DNA of 64,000 bases from Orientia tsutsugamushi str. Boryong (GTDB lineage Bacteria > Pseudomonadota > Alphaproteobacteria > Rickettsiales > Rickettsiaceae). The notes beneath the pieces are model-generated. The model did no database searches. It was not told where the DNA came from and saw only the letters and a list, made by a program, of their open reading frames with translations. Below are positions 36,197 to 47,136 of this stretch, piece after piece (position 1 is the stretch's first letter; the number at the start of each line of letters is the position of its first letter). Where the stretch lies: assembly GCF_000063545.1 (NCBI RefSeq), contig NC_009488.1, positions 744,001 through 808,000 on the forward strand, given 5' to 3'. Position numbers and translations under genes: made by a program.

Positions 36197-36772
36197 CTAA
36201 CTAGCATAAAGCTCACAGTATTTATTTAGCTCTATTGCAATCTCTGGTAGTTTAAGGTATTGAGCAAGAGGTATAAATTCTTGCTGAGTTTCAAATATTA
36301 TTTCTTGCCTTTTTTGAGGAGGTTTGATGAATATAGTTGTAATATTATGGAATCTATCAAAAAGTTTGATCAGTAATAGTTCTGTTTTATTTTGGCTGCG
36401 TAATATTTGTATCATTTCCATAGCACTGATTTTCTTATTATCCCTAACTCTGGTAAGGTCTGAAACCTGTTCTGCAATATTACTACCAAATTCGTAACTT
36501 ATTCTTTCTTTAGTTAGTTTTGTGTCTTCAAGTGTATCATGTAGTATTGCAGTAATAATTGTATCTGTTTCAAAGCTGTGGTCTGATACCATGTGAGCTA
36601 CTTTCAATGGATGTGTATAGTATAGTTCTCCAGTATCTCTCTTTTGCTGGCCATGATATTTTTTAGCGTAAAGTATTGCTCTTTCAACTTTATCAAGATC
36701 AATTTTGGTGTTAAATCTTACGTTGGTTCTGAGCAGCTTATTTATTAAGCTCTCACTATAAAAATCTATCAT
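36197..36772 (-). CDS. spoT: SpoT-like (p)ppGpp hydrolase domain protein
   Basis: A 191-residue protein consisting only of the HD hydrolase part of RelA/SpoT. It has YTHPLKVAHMV (His54), the HD pair in ILHDTLEDT (78-79), the LTR segment, and LFDRFHNI with the second Asp (139). The synthetase and regulatory domains are absent, so it is a small alarmone hydrolase type. The metal ligands H, HD and D are all present, so activity is plausible. The start is fixed by GATGGAAAATG and a conserved upstream region with TATAAT. It would lower (p)ppGpp; why a mobile element carries it is not known. Confidence 0.85.
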   Translation of the reverse strand: MIDFYSESLINKLLRTNVRFNTKIDLDKVERAILYAKKYHGQQKRDTGELYYTHPLKVAHMVSDHSFETDTIITAILHDTLEDTKLTKERISYEFGSNIAEQVSDLTRVRDNKKISAMEMIQILRSQNKTELLLIKLFDRFHNITTIFIKPPQKRQEIIFETQQEFIPLAQYLKLPEIAIELNKYCELYAS

Positions 36773-36880
36773 TTTCCATCTCTAAATGGTTATTAATAAA
36801 TTATACCATAATTCAAACTTTTTGTATACTCCAATCCCAGATAAAAACTGGAAAAGAAGCAAATTAAATTATAAAATTTT
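36773..36880 (-). promoter_or_regulatory. conserved spoT promoter region
   Basis: About 105 bp ending at the spoT start are shared with 28365-28475 and 57450-57555, including TTTTTATCTG, ATTGGAGTATA, AAAAAGTTT and GGTATAATTTATTAA. The TATAAT is a good -10 candidate; no clear -35 at standard spacing is seen. Confidence 0.6.
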
Positions 36881-37006
36881 TGATTCAGTTATCACGATGC
36901 TAAAACTAACCTTAAGTTGTATATCTCTGGTGTTAATGAGTAAAATTTTGCTGTAATTTTTTTTTTTGGACCAGCATTTTTTCATTTATGCATAATCTAG
37001 TGTTTA

Positions 37007-38439
37007 TTAACCTTGCTGAGAGTTTTTAACAATATTGCCAAATTTAGAATACTGATTAGTATAGTGTAACTTCACTGTACCAACTGGCCCATTACGGTGT
37101 TTAGCAACAATTATTTCAGCAGTATTATGACATCTATCTTGTTTAGCAATCCATTCCGTATATTCTGGCGTTCCAGGAGCTGGCTCTGATCTAGATAAGT
37201 AATATTCCTCTCTATATATGAGCATTACAATATCTGCATCCTGTTCAATGGAGCCTGATTCTCTTAGATCTGATAGCAACGGCTTTTTATCAGGCCTTTG
37301 TTCAACAGCTCTAGATAATTGTGATAATGCAATTATTGGAATATTAAGTTCTTTTGCAAGTGCTTTTAGGCTTTGAGTAATTTCAGAAATTTCATTTACT
37401 CTATTATATTGACTTCTATTTGAATCAATCTTAATTAACTGCAAATAATCAATAAATAATATTGCTAAATTATGAGTGCGTTTAAGTCTACGAGCTCGTG
37501 ATCTAATTGCTGATATTGAGATTGCAGGAGCATCATCTATAAAAAAATTCCACTTTTGTATTTCATTTTGTACAGTCTTTAACTTATCAACATCTTGTTC
37601 ACCTATTTTACCGTTAAATAATGCAGAGCTATTAATTTCAGATTCTATAGAAAGAATTCGAGTAGAGATTTGCTGAGATGACATTTCTAAAGAAAAGAAG
37701 CCAACTGATGGTACATTATCTTTAGTATTTTTTTTGAGTAAGAAAATATTTACAAGCATTTATTGCTAAGTTAACTCCTAAAGCAGTTTTACCCATTGAG
37801 GGCCTGCCAGCTAATATTATTAGGTCAGAATTTTTAAATCCTCCAAGCTTTGAATCAAGGTCAGGTAGTCCACTACTAATACCGTTAATAGAGTTTTTAT
37901 TTTTAATAGCAGATGAAATTGATGTCCATGATTCTTCAATTGAAGTTTATAATTTTATAAATCCTTGACTTAAAGTTCCTCTTGAAGCTAGATCATATAA
38001 TTGAGATTCAGCAGTTTCGATCTTACTGATAGCTGTATCTGCTAAAGTAGAAGAATATGCATTCGTTGCTATTTTTTCTGCAATTTCAATTAAATAACGC
38101 CGCAGTGCGAGATCATATACTATTTTGCCGTATTCATTAACATTAACTATACTTAATGCTAAAGTTGTAAGTTTAGCTAGATAATCTACTCCACCTATTT
38201 CCTCAAATGCGAGTTCATTGCCTAGCATATTTTTGAGCGAAATTACAGTAGCACTAATTCCTTTACTAATAATGAGATTAATTGACTTATATATTTTACC
38301 ATGTAATGGTTCATAAAAATGTTCCGGCAGTAAAAATTCGTTAATGTTATATAGCGCACGATTGTTAATCAGAATTGCCCCAAGTATCATTTGCTCTGCT
38401 TAAATATTATTTGGAGCAATCTTTGCAAGATCTTTTTCC
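37007..38439 (-). pseudogene. dnaB: RAGE replicative DNA helicase DnaB, broken
   Basis: Read together, the frames give MEKDLAKIAPNNI (from 38439), a stop at about 38400, MILGAILINNRALYNINEFLLPEHFYEPLHGKIY and the rest of the N-terminal domain (37947-38390). Another break follows, then [16 protein letters not shown] and [13 protein letters not shown] (Walker A, about 37810). After a break near 37740 come FFSLEMSSQQ, FIDYLQLI, LSQLSRAVEQR and SDLRESGSIEQDAD (37007-37759). All DnaB motifs can be found but not in one frame. It lies between dnaA-like and spoT as in the other segments. Confidence 0.9.
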
Positions 38440-38465
38440 ATATCACTCTTTAAATTTTATTAAAA

Positions 38466-40011
38466 TTATTCGAACTTAACTAACTCAAAAGAAAACCCTT
38501 GAGCTTTAAAAGCGTGCGCAAGATTTTCCATATGGTTGATTGTGATGTAACTATCAGCAAATCCTGTTTTAGCTTTAATGAATATTTTTTTATTAACATT
38601 ATCTTCATTTACAACTTTTAATGGACTAAACCATGATTTATCGATAGCTTGACCATAACTTTTAATCAAAGATTCTCGTACTTTGTACCAAGTTGAGTTG
38701 GAGTCCAATTGTTTACTCAGATTCAAGAGATACTCTTCTTCATTGATTTGTTTCTGTGAAACAGTTTTGAGTTGCTCAAATGGTGTAACTTGTAATTCTT
38801 GTCGTATCCATATACATCTTGTACAGCTTGTAATATCTTTGATCTATCACATTCTGTTAGTGTAATATTTTTAAGCAACTTAACAAAAAACTTAGTTCGA
38901 ACTGCTGGCCCAAAACTACAAGAAGTCAAAATTTGATAAGCCATAGCTGCTTCAAAAGAACCAGCAATTTTATGCTTCAACTGGCTTTCCTTACTAAGAT
39001 TTGTCCTTGTTTCAATTTGCGCAAGATATTTTTCCTTATTAAATTTTTCTACGTTATCAAATCCACAGTTGTCACTATTTGCCTGATCAGTAGTTCGTAA
39101 TTCATTTGCTAACGCTTTTGCCATATAGTTTAGAACTGATGCCTTACCGCCAAAATGATAATTCGAATATTGATCTGCTAGCTTTAATAGTAATTTGTTG
39201 ATAAAGTATATGTTAAAACCTCTATCAGACTTATGTTGCAGTGTAACTACATCTTCTGGTGTTAGTTGGGTAAAAGTCTTCTAGCCTGTACCTTTTGAAC
39301 CATTCTTTTTTACCATTCGAAGACTTGAGAATCTTTGTTATTAGTGATTCAATGTCTTTATTGCGATTTTTAGTTGAAGTCCGTATATCATTTTCAAAAT
39401 CATCAACATTTTGAAAATTTTATTCTTCATTTTCATTTTTGTTATTCTCTACTAACTCACCTTCAGTAGATCTAGATATTTTAGACTTTTTTTATATATC
39501 TATATATGTCCCTGAAAAAAGTTTCAGGTTGACCTGAAATTTCTTTCATGTTGGGACGAAATTTTTTTTCTGGTAAGGCTATATTTTCTTCTTTTCCTTT
39601 TTCACTATAGTGCTGAAAATTTTTCAGAATTTTTATGCAAGGAACATTACGTAACTTAACATTGTCTTTAATTATTGTCCTATTTTCAACTTCAATAAAA
39701 CCTGCATCTCTTAATTCTACTAAGCATTGCCTAACTCTTCTTTGACCAACATTCAGCTTATCTTCATAAAGTTGATAACTTTCCTGTAATTCATCTATAT
39801 CTTTGTTGTAATAGATATGTAGTCTAAATACTATGAATGATAAAAGCTGTTTAGATGTTTTACTTAATGCTTTTCCATTATCTCCACTTAGCTTTCTCCA
39901 TTCTGGTGGAATGATATTTCCAATAAAGTTATAAAATATTGTGTCATTATTGTTACTATTATTTTTAATAATATTACAACTATTACTACAGGGCGCATTT
40001 TTCATCTCCAA
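38466..40011 (-). pseudogene. RAGE DnaA-like replication initiator, decayed
   Basis: The head 39481-40011 (ALSKTSKQLLSFIVFRLHIYYN, QRRVRQCLVELRDAGFIEVENR) and tail pieces 38723-39124 and 38466-38726 (WYKVRESLIKSYGQAIDKSWFSPLKVVNEDNVNKKIFIKAKTG, DnaA N-domain-like) match the paralogues at 26477 and 49441. Frameshifts lie around 39100-39480 and 38725. The WFSPLK motif here is closer to genuine DnaA (W.SPL) than in the other copies. Confidence 0.85.
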
Positions 40012-40107
40012 AAATACAGCTATAGTAGGTGTTTTAGAAAATAATTTTTTTATAAAATTACAGTCAAATTTTTGTTCAAAAGGTTGAAAATAGGTTGAAA
40101 AAAATTT

Positions 40108-40326
40108 TTATGCCAAACATATATAAATCTTCATACTTATACTATCTGCCTTAGAAGACCAATTTTTCCTATAGCACATCTTTAAATCAATGATATGTCC
40201 AAGATTATTAAACTTTATGTCTTGATTTAGATTATTAAACTTTATGTCTTGATTTTTCGATGATAGCAACTTTATACGCTCAAGTTTCGTTAACCATGTA
40301 TTTCTGTCTATGCTGTGTACAGCCAT
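40108..40326 (-). pseudogene. group II intron reverse transcriptase, N-terminal fragment
   Basis: Reads MAVHSIDRNTWLTKLERIKLLSS and NQDIKFNNLGHIIDLKMCYRKN, the usual start of one class of intron-encoded proteins (KLERI..LS..N....FNNLGHIID). A 27-bp stretch is duplicated in tandem (NQDIKFNNL twice). No RT catalytic blocks remain. Confidence 0.7.
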
Positions 40327-40381
40327 TGTTTCCCTCTTACGTTCTTACTTTTCTGCTAACCCTTCGGGCTCCACCCACATT

Positions 40382-41288
40382 AGACCTCTTTCGAAACTGG
40401 TTAAGGTAGTTCAAAATTATAAATGCCAGAGATCAAATTAAATCTAAGACCAAATCTTTTACGTCTATTTCGATATTTGTCAGCAATAATTTTGAACCGT
40501 TTTAGCATAGCAATAACGTTTTCATTGACAACTCTTTTTCCTGCTAACCTACGATTATTCTTTTTATCATTTTTAGTTAAAGGATTTTTCTTGCTTTTTT
40601 TCTTTGGTAATGCAGAATTATTGTGAATTTTTTGTATACCTTGATATCCTGTATCAGTAATCGCTTTAATCTTAGGATGGATAAGAATTTTGGATTCCTT
40701 AAATAATCTAAAGTCATGTTTTTTACCGTTAGAAAAATCTGTACATATTACTTGGTGTGTTTTCTTGTCTACCACTATTTGAGTCTTTAGTGTATGCCTT
40801 TTCTTCTTTCCTGAATAATAGAATTTTTGTTTTTTTTGGGTCTTTCTATTGGACTCTCAGTAGCATCAATCAAGACTACTTCATAATTCATATCGCTATT
40901 CATTAGAGCTTTACGACCTGGAAGAGCAAAGTTTGGGTGTTTAACTAAGGTGTCTTCTACCCATTTTACAGCTTTATATGCTGAACTTTCACTAATCCCA
41001 TAGTTCTGACCTATATGAAAATAAGTACGGTATTCTCTAAGGTATTCTAAGGCCATCAATAACTGTTCCTCCAAATTGAGCTTATTTTTACGCCCTCCTT
41101 TTGATTTCTTAACACCATCAGCTTTCCTCAAAATATCCACCATCTTTGAGAATGTTCCCTTCCTTACTCCTGTTAATCGACGAAATTTTTCATCCTTTAA
41201 CTCTTTAATCTGATCTAATTTCATTATTACTTCAAATCAGATTTTTATAACACCATTTTACATCATTGTATAGTTTCGAAAGAAGTCT
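40382..41288 (-). mobile_element. IS5-family element, copy 5 (907 bp)
   Basis: Complete element with both inverted repeats and an ATT target duplication (40379-40381 and 41289-41291). It is inserted in a group II intron relic, between its 5' RNA part (41289-41820) and its reverse transcriptase head (40108-40326). Confidence 0.93.
40401..41224 (-). CDS. IS5-family transposase, intact two-frame copy
   Basis: Frame A is 40787-41224 and frame B 40401-40775. The sequence is nearly the same as the copy at 9330-10153, including the A8-C slippery run and all three catalytic acids. It is one of the likely sources of active transposase. Confidence 0.9.
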
Positions 41289-41291
41289 ATT

Positions 41292-41900
41292 ACTGGATTT
41301 CATCACTACTATGGCTAACTCAGCCATCCTTACACCATCTCCAAAGCATCACTTGTACTTTGAATACTTACTTAATTACGTAAGAGTTATAAGGACTTCT
41401 CAAGTTGTGTCATTAATCTTTACAAACTCGCTGACGCCTGTGACCCCGGTGGTTGAAAATTTTTGGATTTTTACTAGTTTGACCTCCAATCTTCTTTTGC
41501 CTACTATGTAGTCTAACATATCGGCTTCCACTATATAAGCCTTTCGGGGATATCACGTTCACCATTTGGTTTCGGCTCGAATGTTTCACTGTCTACGCTT
41601 TACTACTGTCGTTACCTTCAGCAGCACAAGACTCGCTATATGGTGGATCTAGCTTCTCCTTCCATAACTCGACTTTCACCAGTAAGATTAAATTTACCTT
41701 ATCTTGACTTACTTACCAATCTTGCCGCTCAATAGCAGTAACTTAGGTATAAATGCAACCTTGCTACATCTCTATAGTCTCTGTTTGAGAAACCTCATGT
41801 CCGCATATTCTTTCATTTAAATAATCATATACATATAACCTCACACCGCACTCTTTTCAACAAATTTTTAGCCATGATGCTATTAGTTCTTAAACACTAG
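41292..41900 (-). ncRNA. group II intron 5' (domain I) relic
   Basis: On the minus strand this shows typical intron RNA pieces such as GTGAAAGTCGAGTTATGG, GAGCCGAAACCAAATGG and GATATCCCCGAAAGG, and no protein frame. It lies just before the reverse transcriptase head at 40326 once the IS is removed. The exact 5' splice site was not found. Confidence 0.5.
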
Positions 41901-41939
41901 TTATTACCTACTTGAAAATGCCTACCTAATTATGTCTAC

Positions 41940-42689
41940 TTATGTATACTGAATGCTAGTATTAACTGGTCTAAGCTTGTTATCAACAGCTATTCTATTA
42001 TCAAACACAAAGCAATTACCTTGCCATAAATTTTGCAGATTACCAGTATCCATAAGATACTTTAATATTCCTCCTTTTAGATGATAAACCTGATCAAAGC
42101 CTATATTTTTCAAATATGCAGTAGATTTAACGCATCTTATGCCACCAGTACAATACATAGCAATTTTTTTTCCTTTTAGTTTATCTTTATTTTTATGAAT
42201 CCAATCAGGAAATTGCTTAAAGGTATCAGTATTAGGAATAACAGCATTTTTAAAAGCTCCAATGTTAGTTTCATAATTATTGCGTGTATCTATCACTATA
42301 CAATCTGGACGTAAAATAAAACTGTCCCACTCATCAGCTTGTATGTATTCTCCCATTAGAGCCTGCACATTAATACTTCCAACTCCTAAAGCTATGATTT
42401 CATTTTTAAATTTAACTTTCAATTTATCGAATGGATTATAACTGCAGTAGTTTATTTTAACATTTAGATCAATGGCGTAACCAAATATATCTTTAATTTG
42501 GTTGAGAACAATGTTAATATTATCATTGGTTCCAGCAATAGAACCATTAATTCCTTCTTTTGCAATGATAATAGTACCTTTTATATATTTTTTCTTACAA
42601 AGCAGTAGAAGCCTTGGTAATAAGGTATCCAAATCTTCTATGTTAGTAAAATAATAAAAACTTGCTATGGAAAATGGTAGTTTGATCAC
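41940..42689 (-). CDS. trhO: tRNA uridine(34) hydroxylase, rhodanese family
   Basis: The YceA/TrhO family makes 5-hydroxyuridine at tRNA position 34. The 249 residues have the N-terminal acylphosphatase-like domain (GTIIIAKEGINGSIAGT, about 38-54) and the rhodanese domain with the active-site loop YCTGGIRC (about 178-185) and VYHLKGGILKYL. The C-terminal zinc-binding extension of longer members is cut short (ends LWQGNCFVFDNRIAV and on). The frame is intact. It stands between an IS-rich stretch and the Tim44-type gene. Confidence 0.9.
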   Translation of the reverse strand: MIKLPFSIASFYYFTNIEDLDTLLPRLLLLCKKKYIKGTIIIAKEGINGSIAGTNDNINIVLNQIKDIFGYAIDLNVKINYCSYNPFDKLKVKFKNEIIALGVGSINVQALMGEYIQADEWDSFILRPDCIVIDTRNNYETNIGAFKNAVIPNTDTFKQFPDWIHKNKDKLKGKKIAMYCTGGIRCVKSTAYLKNIGFDQVYHLKGGILKYLMDTGNLQNLWQGNCFVFDNRIAVDNKLRPVNTSIQYT

Positions 42690-42801
42690 TTAATAATACA
42701 TTATTTACTGATATAAAAAGTACTTTTTATTATAAAAGCTATCATTTTGCTATTATAAATAAAATAATTGAAACTTCATAACTTAAAGAAATTATGTTAA
42801 A

Positions 42802-43437
42802 CTAACTCACTTCTTCAATATTGCTTAAATACCATTGTGGGCCTGGTGTAGTAATATTCTTGCTAAAGGTCCACTCTTCTTTAAGTTTATTGCCATTGAT
42901 TTCTATTCTTATCTTAATGAAAATATTATTGCCTAGAGAATTAAGATTGGAAAGCTTAAAATTAATACTATTAACATGAATATTAGCATACTTGCTTGAC
43001 ATTTGATGAAATTGATCAACAAATCTTTTATCAAGTAATGAAAAAATTGTTTTATAATCAACATTTTGTACTGCTTCAATAATCATTTTTATTACATTGA
43101 TAGCAGTATTATAAAACCTATTAATATTAAAGCTAGGCACTTTACTTTTTAATTTTATTAATTCAGTGATTATGTAATCTGCGGCTTCATCAACCACTAA
43201 ATTATTTTGTTTGAAATAATTTAAGTCTTGATTACATGATAAGCGAATTGATGAAGATTCAACAACATTAGTATTAGTTACATCCTTTAAATTATAAGGC
43301 TCTCCAAAATACGATTTAAAACTTTTATGTTTTTGCCTTTCAGCTTCATCAACACTACCAAGTACAGCAATTAACTTTCTGATTAATAGCAACATTATGC
43401 CTAATAAAATTATTGATTCAATTAAGTGAGTAAACAT
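42802..43437 (-). CDS. Tim44/TimA-domain membrane-anchored protein
   Basis: It has 211 residues with one N-terminal membrane helix (LIESIILLGIMLLLIRKLIAVLG, about 4-26), a charged linker, and a C-terminal Tim44-like domain (about 90-211: FNINRFYNTAINVIKMIIEAVQNVDYKTIFSLLDKRF through WYLSNIEEV). Alphaproteobacterial TimA proteins have this layout and are the bacterial relatives of mitochondrial Tim44. The function is not settled; an envelope role is inferred. The frame is intact. Confidence 0.8.
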   Translation of the reverse strand: MFTHLIESIILLGIMLLLIRKLIAVLGSVDEAERQKHKSFKSYFGEPYNLKDVTNTNVVESSSIRLSCNQDLNYFKQNNLVVDEAADYIITELIKLKSKVPSFNINRFYNTAINVIKMIIEAVQNVDYKTIFSLLDKRFVDQFHQMSSKYANIHVNSINFKLSNLNSLGNNIFIKIRIEINGNKLKEEWTFSKNITTPGPQWYLSNIEEVS

Positions 43438-43529
43438 TTTATTTCTTATTATTTTTTGGAATCAAAATCAAAGATAAATAGAATATTATCATGACTTACG
43501 AAAAAGTAAAGAGAGGTTATGTATAATGA

Positions 43530-43728
43530 TTGGTTAACTATGAGAATAGAATTTATATAGCTAAGACAAACAGTCAACATATGTTCATAGATATGCTTAC
43601 TATGAGAGAAAGAGCTATGCAAGCTTTATATAAACTAGCATTTAGAACAAGTTGCAGAAACACAGCAGATAAATATTCGTATAGTTTTAGAACTGCAAGA
43701 TCAGCTGCAGATGCAATAAAAAAAGTGT
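43530..43728 (+). pseudogene. group II intron reverse transcriptase fragment
   Basis: Reads MLTMRERAMQALYKLAFRTSCRNTADKYSYSFRTARSAADAIKKVL, the RT block normally 'DRAMQALYKLAL.P..E..AD..SYGFR..RS..DAI'. It is cut at 43729 by an IS630-type element and the rest of the enzyme is absent. Confidence 0.75.
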
Positions 43729-43730
43729 TA

Positions 43731-44626
43731 TAGTCATTTACAATGAAGTTTGAGCATAGAAAAAAGAGATAATAGAATTAGCAAATTGAGTAATTTGATG
43801 TTTAATCCACAGCTTCATATTAGCCGAAAACTTTTCTATCGGATTTAAATCTGGAGAATAAGGTGGAAGAAAAATAACTTTACAACCAACAGATTCTATT
43901 AACTCTTTAGTTTTTTTAGACTTATGAAAAGCAGCATTATCGATTACTACAAACTGAGCAGGCTTTAACTCATTAATTAATACCTGCTGCACCCAAGCTT
44001 CAAATAATCTTGTATTACATGCACCATTGTGCGATTGATTTATTATTAACATAACCAGCTATAATATTTGTACGCTCGTAATATTTACCACTCTTTTTGC
44101 TGCTTACATGAGTTCCTTTTTTGCTCCACCCTCTATTCTTGCATATAGACATTTCAATGCCACTTTCATCTATGTATACCAAGTTTTCCTTAGGTATAGC
44201 ACACTTATTCACTTGTTGATATTTTTCTCTTATTTCTGGTTTTGCTTCCATGTAGGTAAACGTTTTTTTTATAACTATAGCCGAATTTTTTCATATAATA
44301 ACTCGCTACCCTTATTGAAATTCCAAAATGTTTCCCTGCTTGTGCCAGAGTTAGATTTTGATTTAGCGAAATGTATTTTTCAAATTCTATCTTATATATT
44401 TTCCCTTTTTTACCAAGACGATCTCTTTCTTTATAATGACCTTCTGATTTATATCTTTTATACCAATTTCTTACTGTGTTTGCTGCTATATCAAATTTTA
44501 CTGAGGCAGCATTACAACTTTTTCCTTCATTAACACATTTTATTACTTTCTCTCGAAAGTCTTGGCTATATGATTTTGGCATTCTCTTTTCAGAATACTA
44601 TGCTTAAACTTCATTGTAAATGACTA
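43731..44626 (-). mobile_element. IS630-type insertion sequence (896 bp)
   Basis: Perfect 21-bp terminal repeats TAGTCATTTACAATGAAGTTT and AAACTTCATTGTAAATGACTA are flanked by TA on both sides, the target duplication of the IS630/Tc1 group. It carries one split transposase gene. Deletion derivatives with the same ends lie at 2844, 18266 and 48137. Confidence 0.92.
43738..44582 (-). pseudogene. IS630-type transposase in three overlapping frames
   Basis: Head 44205-44582 (MPKSYSQDFREKVIKCVNEGKSC, helix-turn-helix, VRNWYKRYKSEG), middle 44015-44251 (YIDESGIEMSICKNRGWSKKG, first Asp) and tail 43738-44052 (VVIDNAAFHKSKKT, FLPPYSPDLNPIEKFSANMK, second Asp and Glu). Two frame changes are needed, near 44240 and 44040. 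IS630 elements often use one programmed shift, but two make this copy doubtful. Confidence 0.82.
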
Positions 44627-44628
44627 TA

Positions 44629-45695
44629 TATATAGCTAAACTACTATAAAAAATTATAATAATAAGATGTTAAGATGTAATGAAAAAGTAATTAGTATGA
44701 CATATACTATTGCTTTTGGAAAAAAGTGCTGGACATAAAGGAAAGAGAGAGAAAATTAGTTTTGAATCAGCATTAAAACGTTTAGAAATAGGAAGGAGTA
44801 CGGTATTTGCATGGAGTAAAAAATATTGCAATTAAAAAATAGAAACAAAGATCCAATAAAAATCTCCATTGATAAACTAAAAGAAGATGTGAGTTAATAT
44901 AGTAACGCATATCAATATGAAAGAGCTGAACAACTAGAGGTAAGTAAGTCTCATATACAAAAAATATTCAAGAAATTAAATATTACATATAAAAAAGCTT
45001 TAAAATATCCTAAGTCCAAAAAAGAAGATAGATTAAAACTTCAGGATAAGATAAAAAGTACAAAAACGAAGGAAAAGTTATTGTTTTTACGATGCGAGAG
45101 GTTTGGTTCATAGCTTCCTAGAACTCATAGATATACAAGCAAAATGTATGAGGAGATGTTACGACGTTTATATCTAAACTACTATAAAACAGCCATATTA
45201 TATATTTTTCAAAAAGCGCGGTTATGTCATAGTAATATTTTATTATTCTTGATTTTGCTTGAAACAATTTTTTCAATAGACCTCTTTCGAAACTGGTTAA
45301 GGTAGTTCAAAATTATTGCTGATAAATATCGAAATGGACGTAAAAGATTCGGTCTTAGTTTTAATTTGATCTCTGGCATTTATAATTTTAAACTACCTTA
45401 ACCAGTTTCGAAAGAGGTCTAATATAACACAACTGTTTTATAGTAGTTTAGCTATATGATTGGCATCAGTCAAAGAGAACTAATGTTATAGGAAGATTAG
45501 TAGATAAATCTCTGCTTAAACAGTTTCAATTTTTGACTGCAATGTTAATACTTCTATTTTTAACTGTTGGATAGAACAGTATTTAATTCAGAAATTACAT
45601 AATAACTCTGTAGTTGTGATAAACAATGTAAGTTTTCATAAACATCATCATTTAAAGTAGACGTATGTTTTAGATAATAGATAATACAACTTAAA
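44629..45695. pseudogene. IS630 (second type) relics around a MITE
   Basis: Plus strand 44700-45160 gives AGHKGKRERKISFESALKRLEIGRSTVFAWSKKYC and later HSFLELIDIQ, a frameshifted transposase head. 45173-45277 is a reversed tail end. 45430-45660 repeats the terminus ACTGTTTTATAGTAGTTTAGC and a VVINNVSFHKHHHLK scrap. Several insertions have been shuffled together and nothing is intact. Confidence 0.7.
45278..45420. mobile_element. 143-bp MITE derived from the IS5-family element, second copy
   Basis: Same length and structure as 17532-17674, with a few substitutions. It is flanked by AAT on both sides (45275-45277 and 45421-45423). It sits inside an IS630 relic. Confidence 0.92.
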
Positions 45696-46856
45696 CTACA
45701 ATCGCTTAAAACTATTGTAGTTGCTATTGTAAAACCCAAGCGGAATAATAGAAGGTGCTGAAGTTATTGCTATTGCTTTGAAAAGTTCTCCCATAGCTCG
45801 AACAGATGTAAGCCTATTATATTGTAGATCTAATTTTGAAGCTAAATTCTCATCTGAGTTTATTTGTTTTAACATATTTAATCTTGTTTTTATACCTAAT
45901 TTATGTAAGAGAACATTTTGTGATATGCTTCCAAAACTTACTATACCTTCAGCAACGGCAATATTTTTCAAGCTCCAAAAGTCAACATGTGCTGACAAGT
46001 CAGCACATCCTAAATTTTCTAATAATGGATGATATTGGTGATGTTTTACAGCCTGCAAACTACTATTATATTGATAATTTTTTCGCTGTTCAGGAGAAAT
46101 ATCATAACCATAATCAATTATTAAGCCCCCTCCTCCATTTTTTTTCAATAAGTTGCTTACTGCTTGTATAGTTTGATGTTGTGCTGGTGAGATTTCTAGC
46201 ACTCCACCATTTGGAGCATTATTGTGCAACTTTAAAAACTTATTTTCATTAATATCAGCGTCTATTGTATCAAAATATAATTTATTATTGTTATCAATTT
46301 TCACTACTCGTTCTAGCCAATTTATTTGTCCAGACTGTTGATTGATTTTTTTTATGTATTGCTTGATTGGTAAAGCATCAAAAAATTCATTTGCTAAAAT
46401 AATAGTTGGATAACTACTAACAATATGGTTAACTGATTTAACCCATTTTATCGGCACATTAAAACTTAATAAAGTGTCTCGCTGAATCTTTTTAAGAGTG
46501 CAATTAATTTCTACAAGAATAAGGCTGATAGCAGTGCTAAACTTTTTTATATGTCTTGTAGCATTTAAGATGTCATGCAACAACGTGCCATTACCTGGTC
46601 CTAGTTCTATAAGATCAATTTTCTGTGGACAGTTAAGCTTATGCCATAGATCTATACACCATATTCCTATCATTTCTCCAAACATTTGTGAAATTTCTGG
46701 AGCAGTAATAAAATCTCCAGCTTTACCTAACGGTTGCTGAATACGATAATAAGAATTATACCTTGATTCCATAACAATAGACATTAGATTTTCAACTGTT
46801 ATGTTATTTTCTGAGCGTATAATTTGCCTAATATGTTGTTCTATTTCCATAAGCAA
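45696..46856 (-). CDS. MidA-type SAM-dependent methyltransferase
   Basis: It has 386 residues with the Rossmann methyltransferase motif LIELGPGNGTLLHDIL (about 81-96), the N-terminal TAPEISQMFGEMIGIW segment, LANEFFDALPI and IIDYGYDI. These mark the DUF185/MidA family; the mitochondrial relative NDUFAF7 methylates an arginine in a complex I subunit, so a respiratory-complex assembly role is likely. The frame is intact. The start MLMEIEQHIRQIIRSEN may alternatively be the second Met. Confidence 0.88.
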   Translation of the reverse strand: MLMEIEQHIRQIIRSENNITVENLMSIVMESRYNSYYRIQQPLGKAGDFITAPEISQMFGEMIGIWCIDLWHKLNCPQKIDLIELGPGNGTLLHDILNATRHIKKFSTAISLILVEINCTLKKIQRDTLLSFNVPIKWVKSVNHIVSSYPTIILANEFFDALPIKQYIKKINQQSGQINWLERVVKIDNNNKLYFDTIDADINENKFLKLHNNAPNGGVLEISPAQHQTIQAVSNLLKKNGGGGLIIDYGYDISPEQRKNYQYNSSLQAVKHHQYHPLLENLGCADLSAHVDFWSLKNIAVAEGIVSFGSISQNVLLHKLGIKTRLNMLKQINSDENLASKLDLQYNRLTSVRAMGELFKAIAITSAPSIIPLGFYNSNYNSFKRL

Positions 46857-47136
46857 ATAATGTTATTTAATTTTTATTCTTTCATATTGATATGCGTAAC
46901 TATATTGTGATACATTTTCTTTTAGTTTATCAATAGAGATTTTTGTTAAGTCATACTCATTCCAGAAAGAAAGATTCTAGAGCAATGTAGATTCTATAGC
47001 TAGTAAACTATATGAAATGCATTGAAAATGAGAGGATAACGTAGTGGCGTGTATTAGCAATGAAGCATGGTAATGCCTGTGGAGAAAAGGCGCAATACTG
47101 ATAACATTATTTCAACAACAATGGAGATAATGACGA
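46857..47136. other. intergenic; likely 5' RNA part of a group II intron relic
   Basis: Contains no gene. 47040-47110 (GTGGCGTGTATTAGC, GGAGAAAAGGCGCAATAC) precedes a degraded intron reverse transcriptase and probably belonged to its RNA. Confidence 0.35.

Noticed and set aside
40108-40326. first taken for an integrase fragment near an element end
   Set aside because: KLERI and FNNLGHIID fit the head of a group II intron reverse transcriptase much better.
41266-41511. 81-codon plus-strand frame
   Set aside because: It starts inside the IS inverted repeat and runs antisense to group II intron RNA; no ribosome site.
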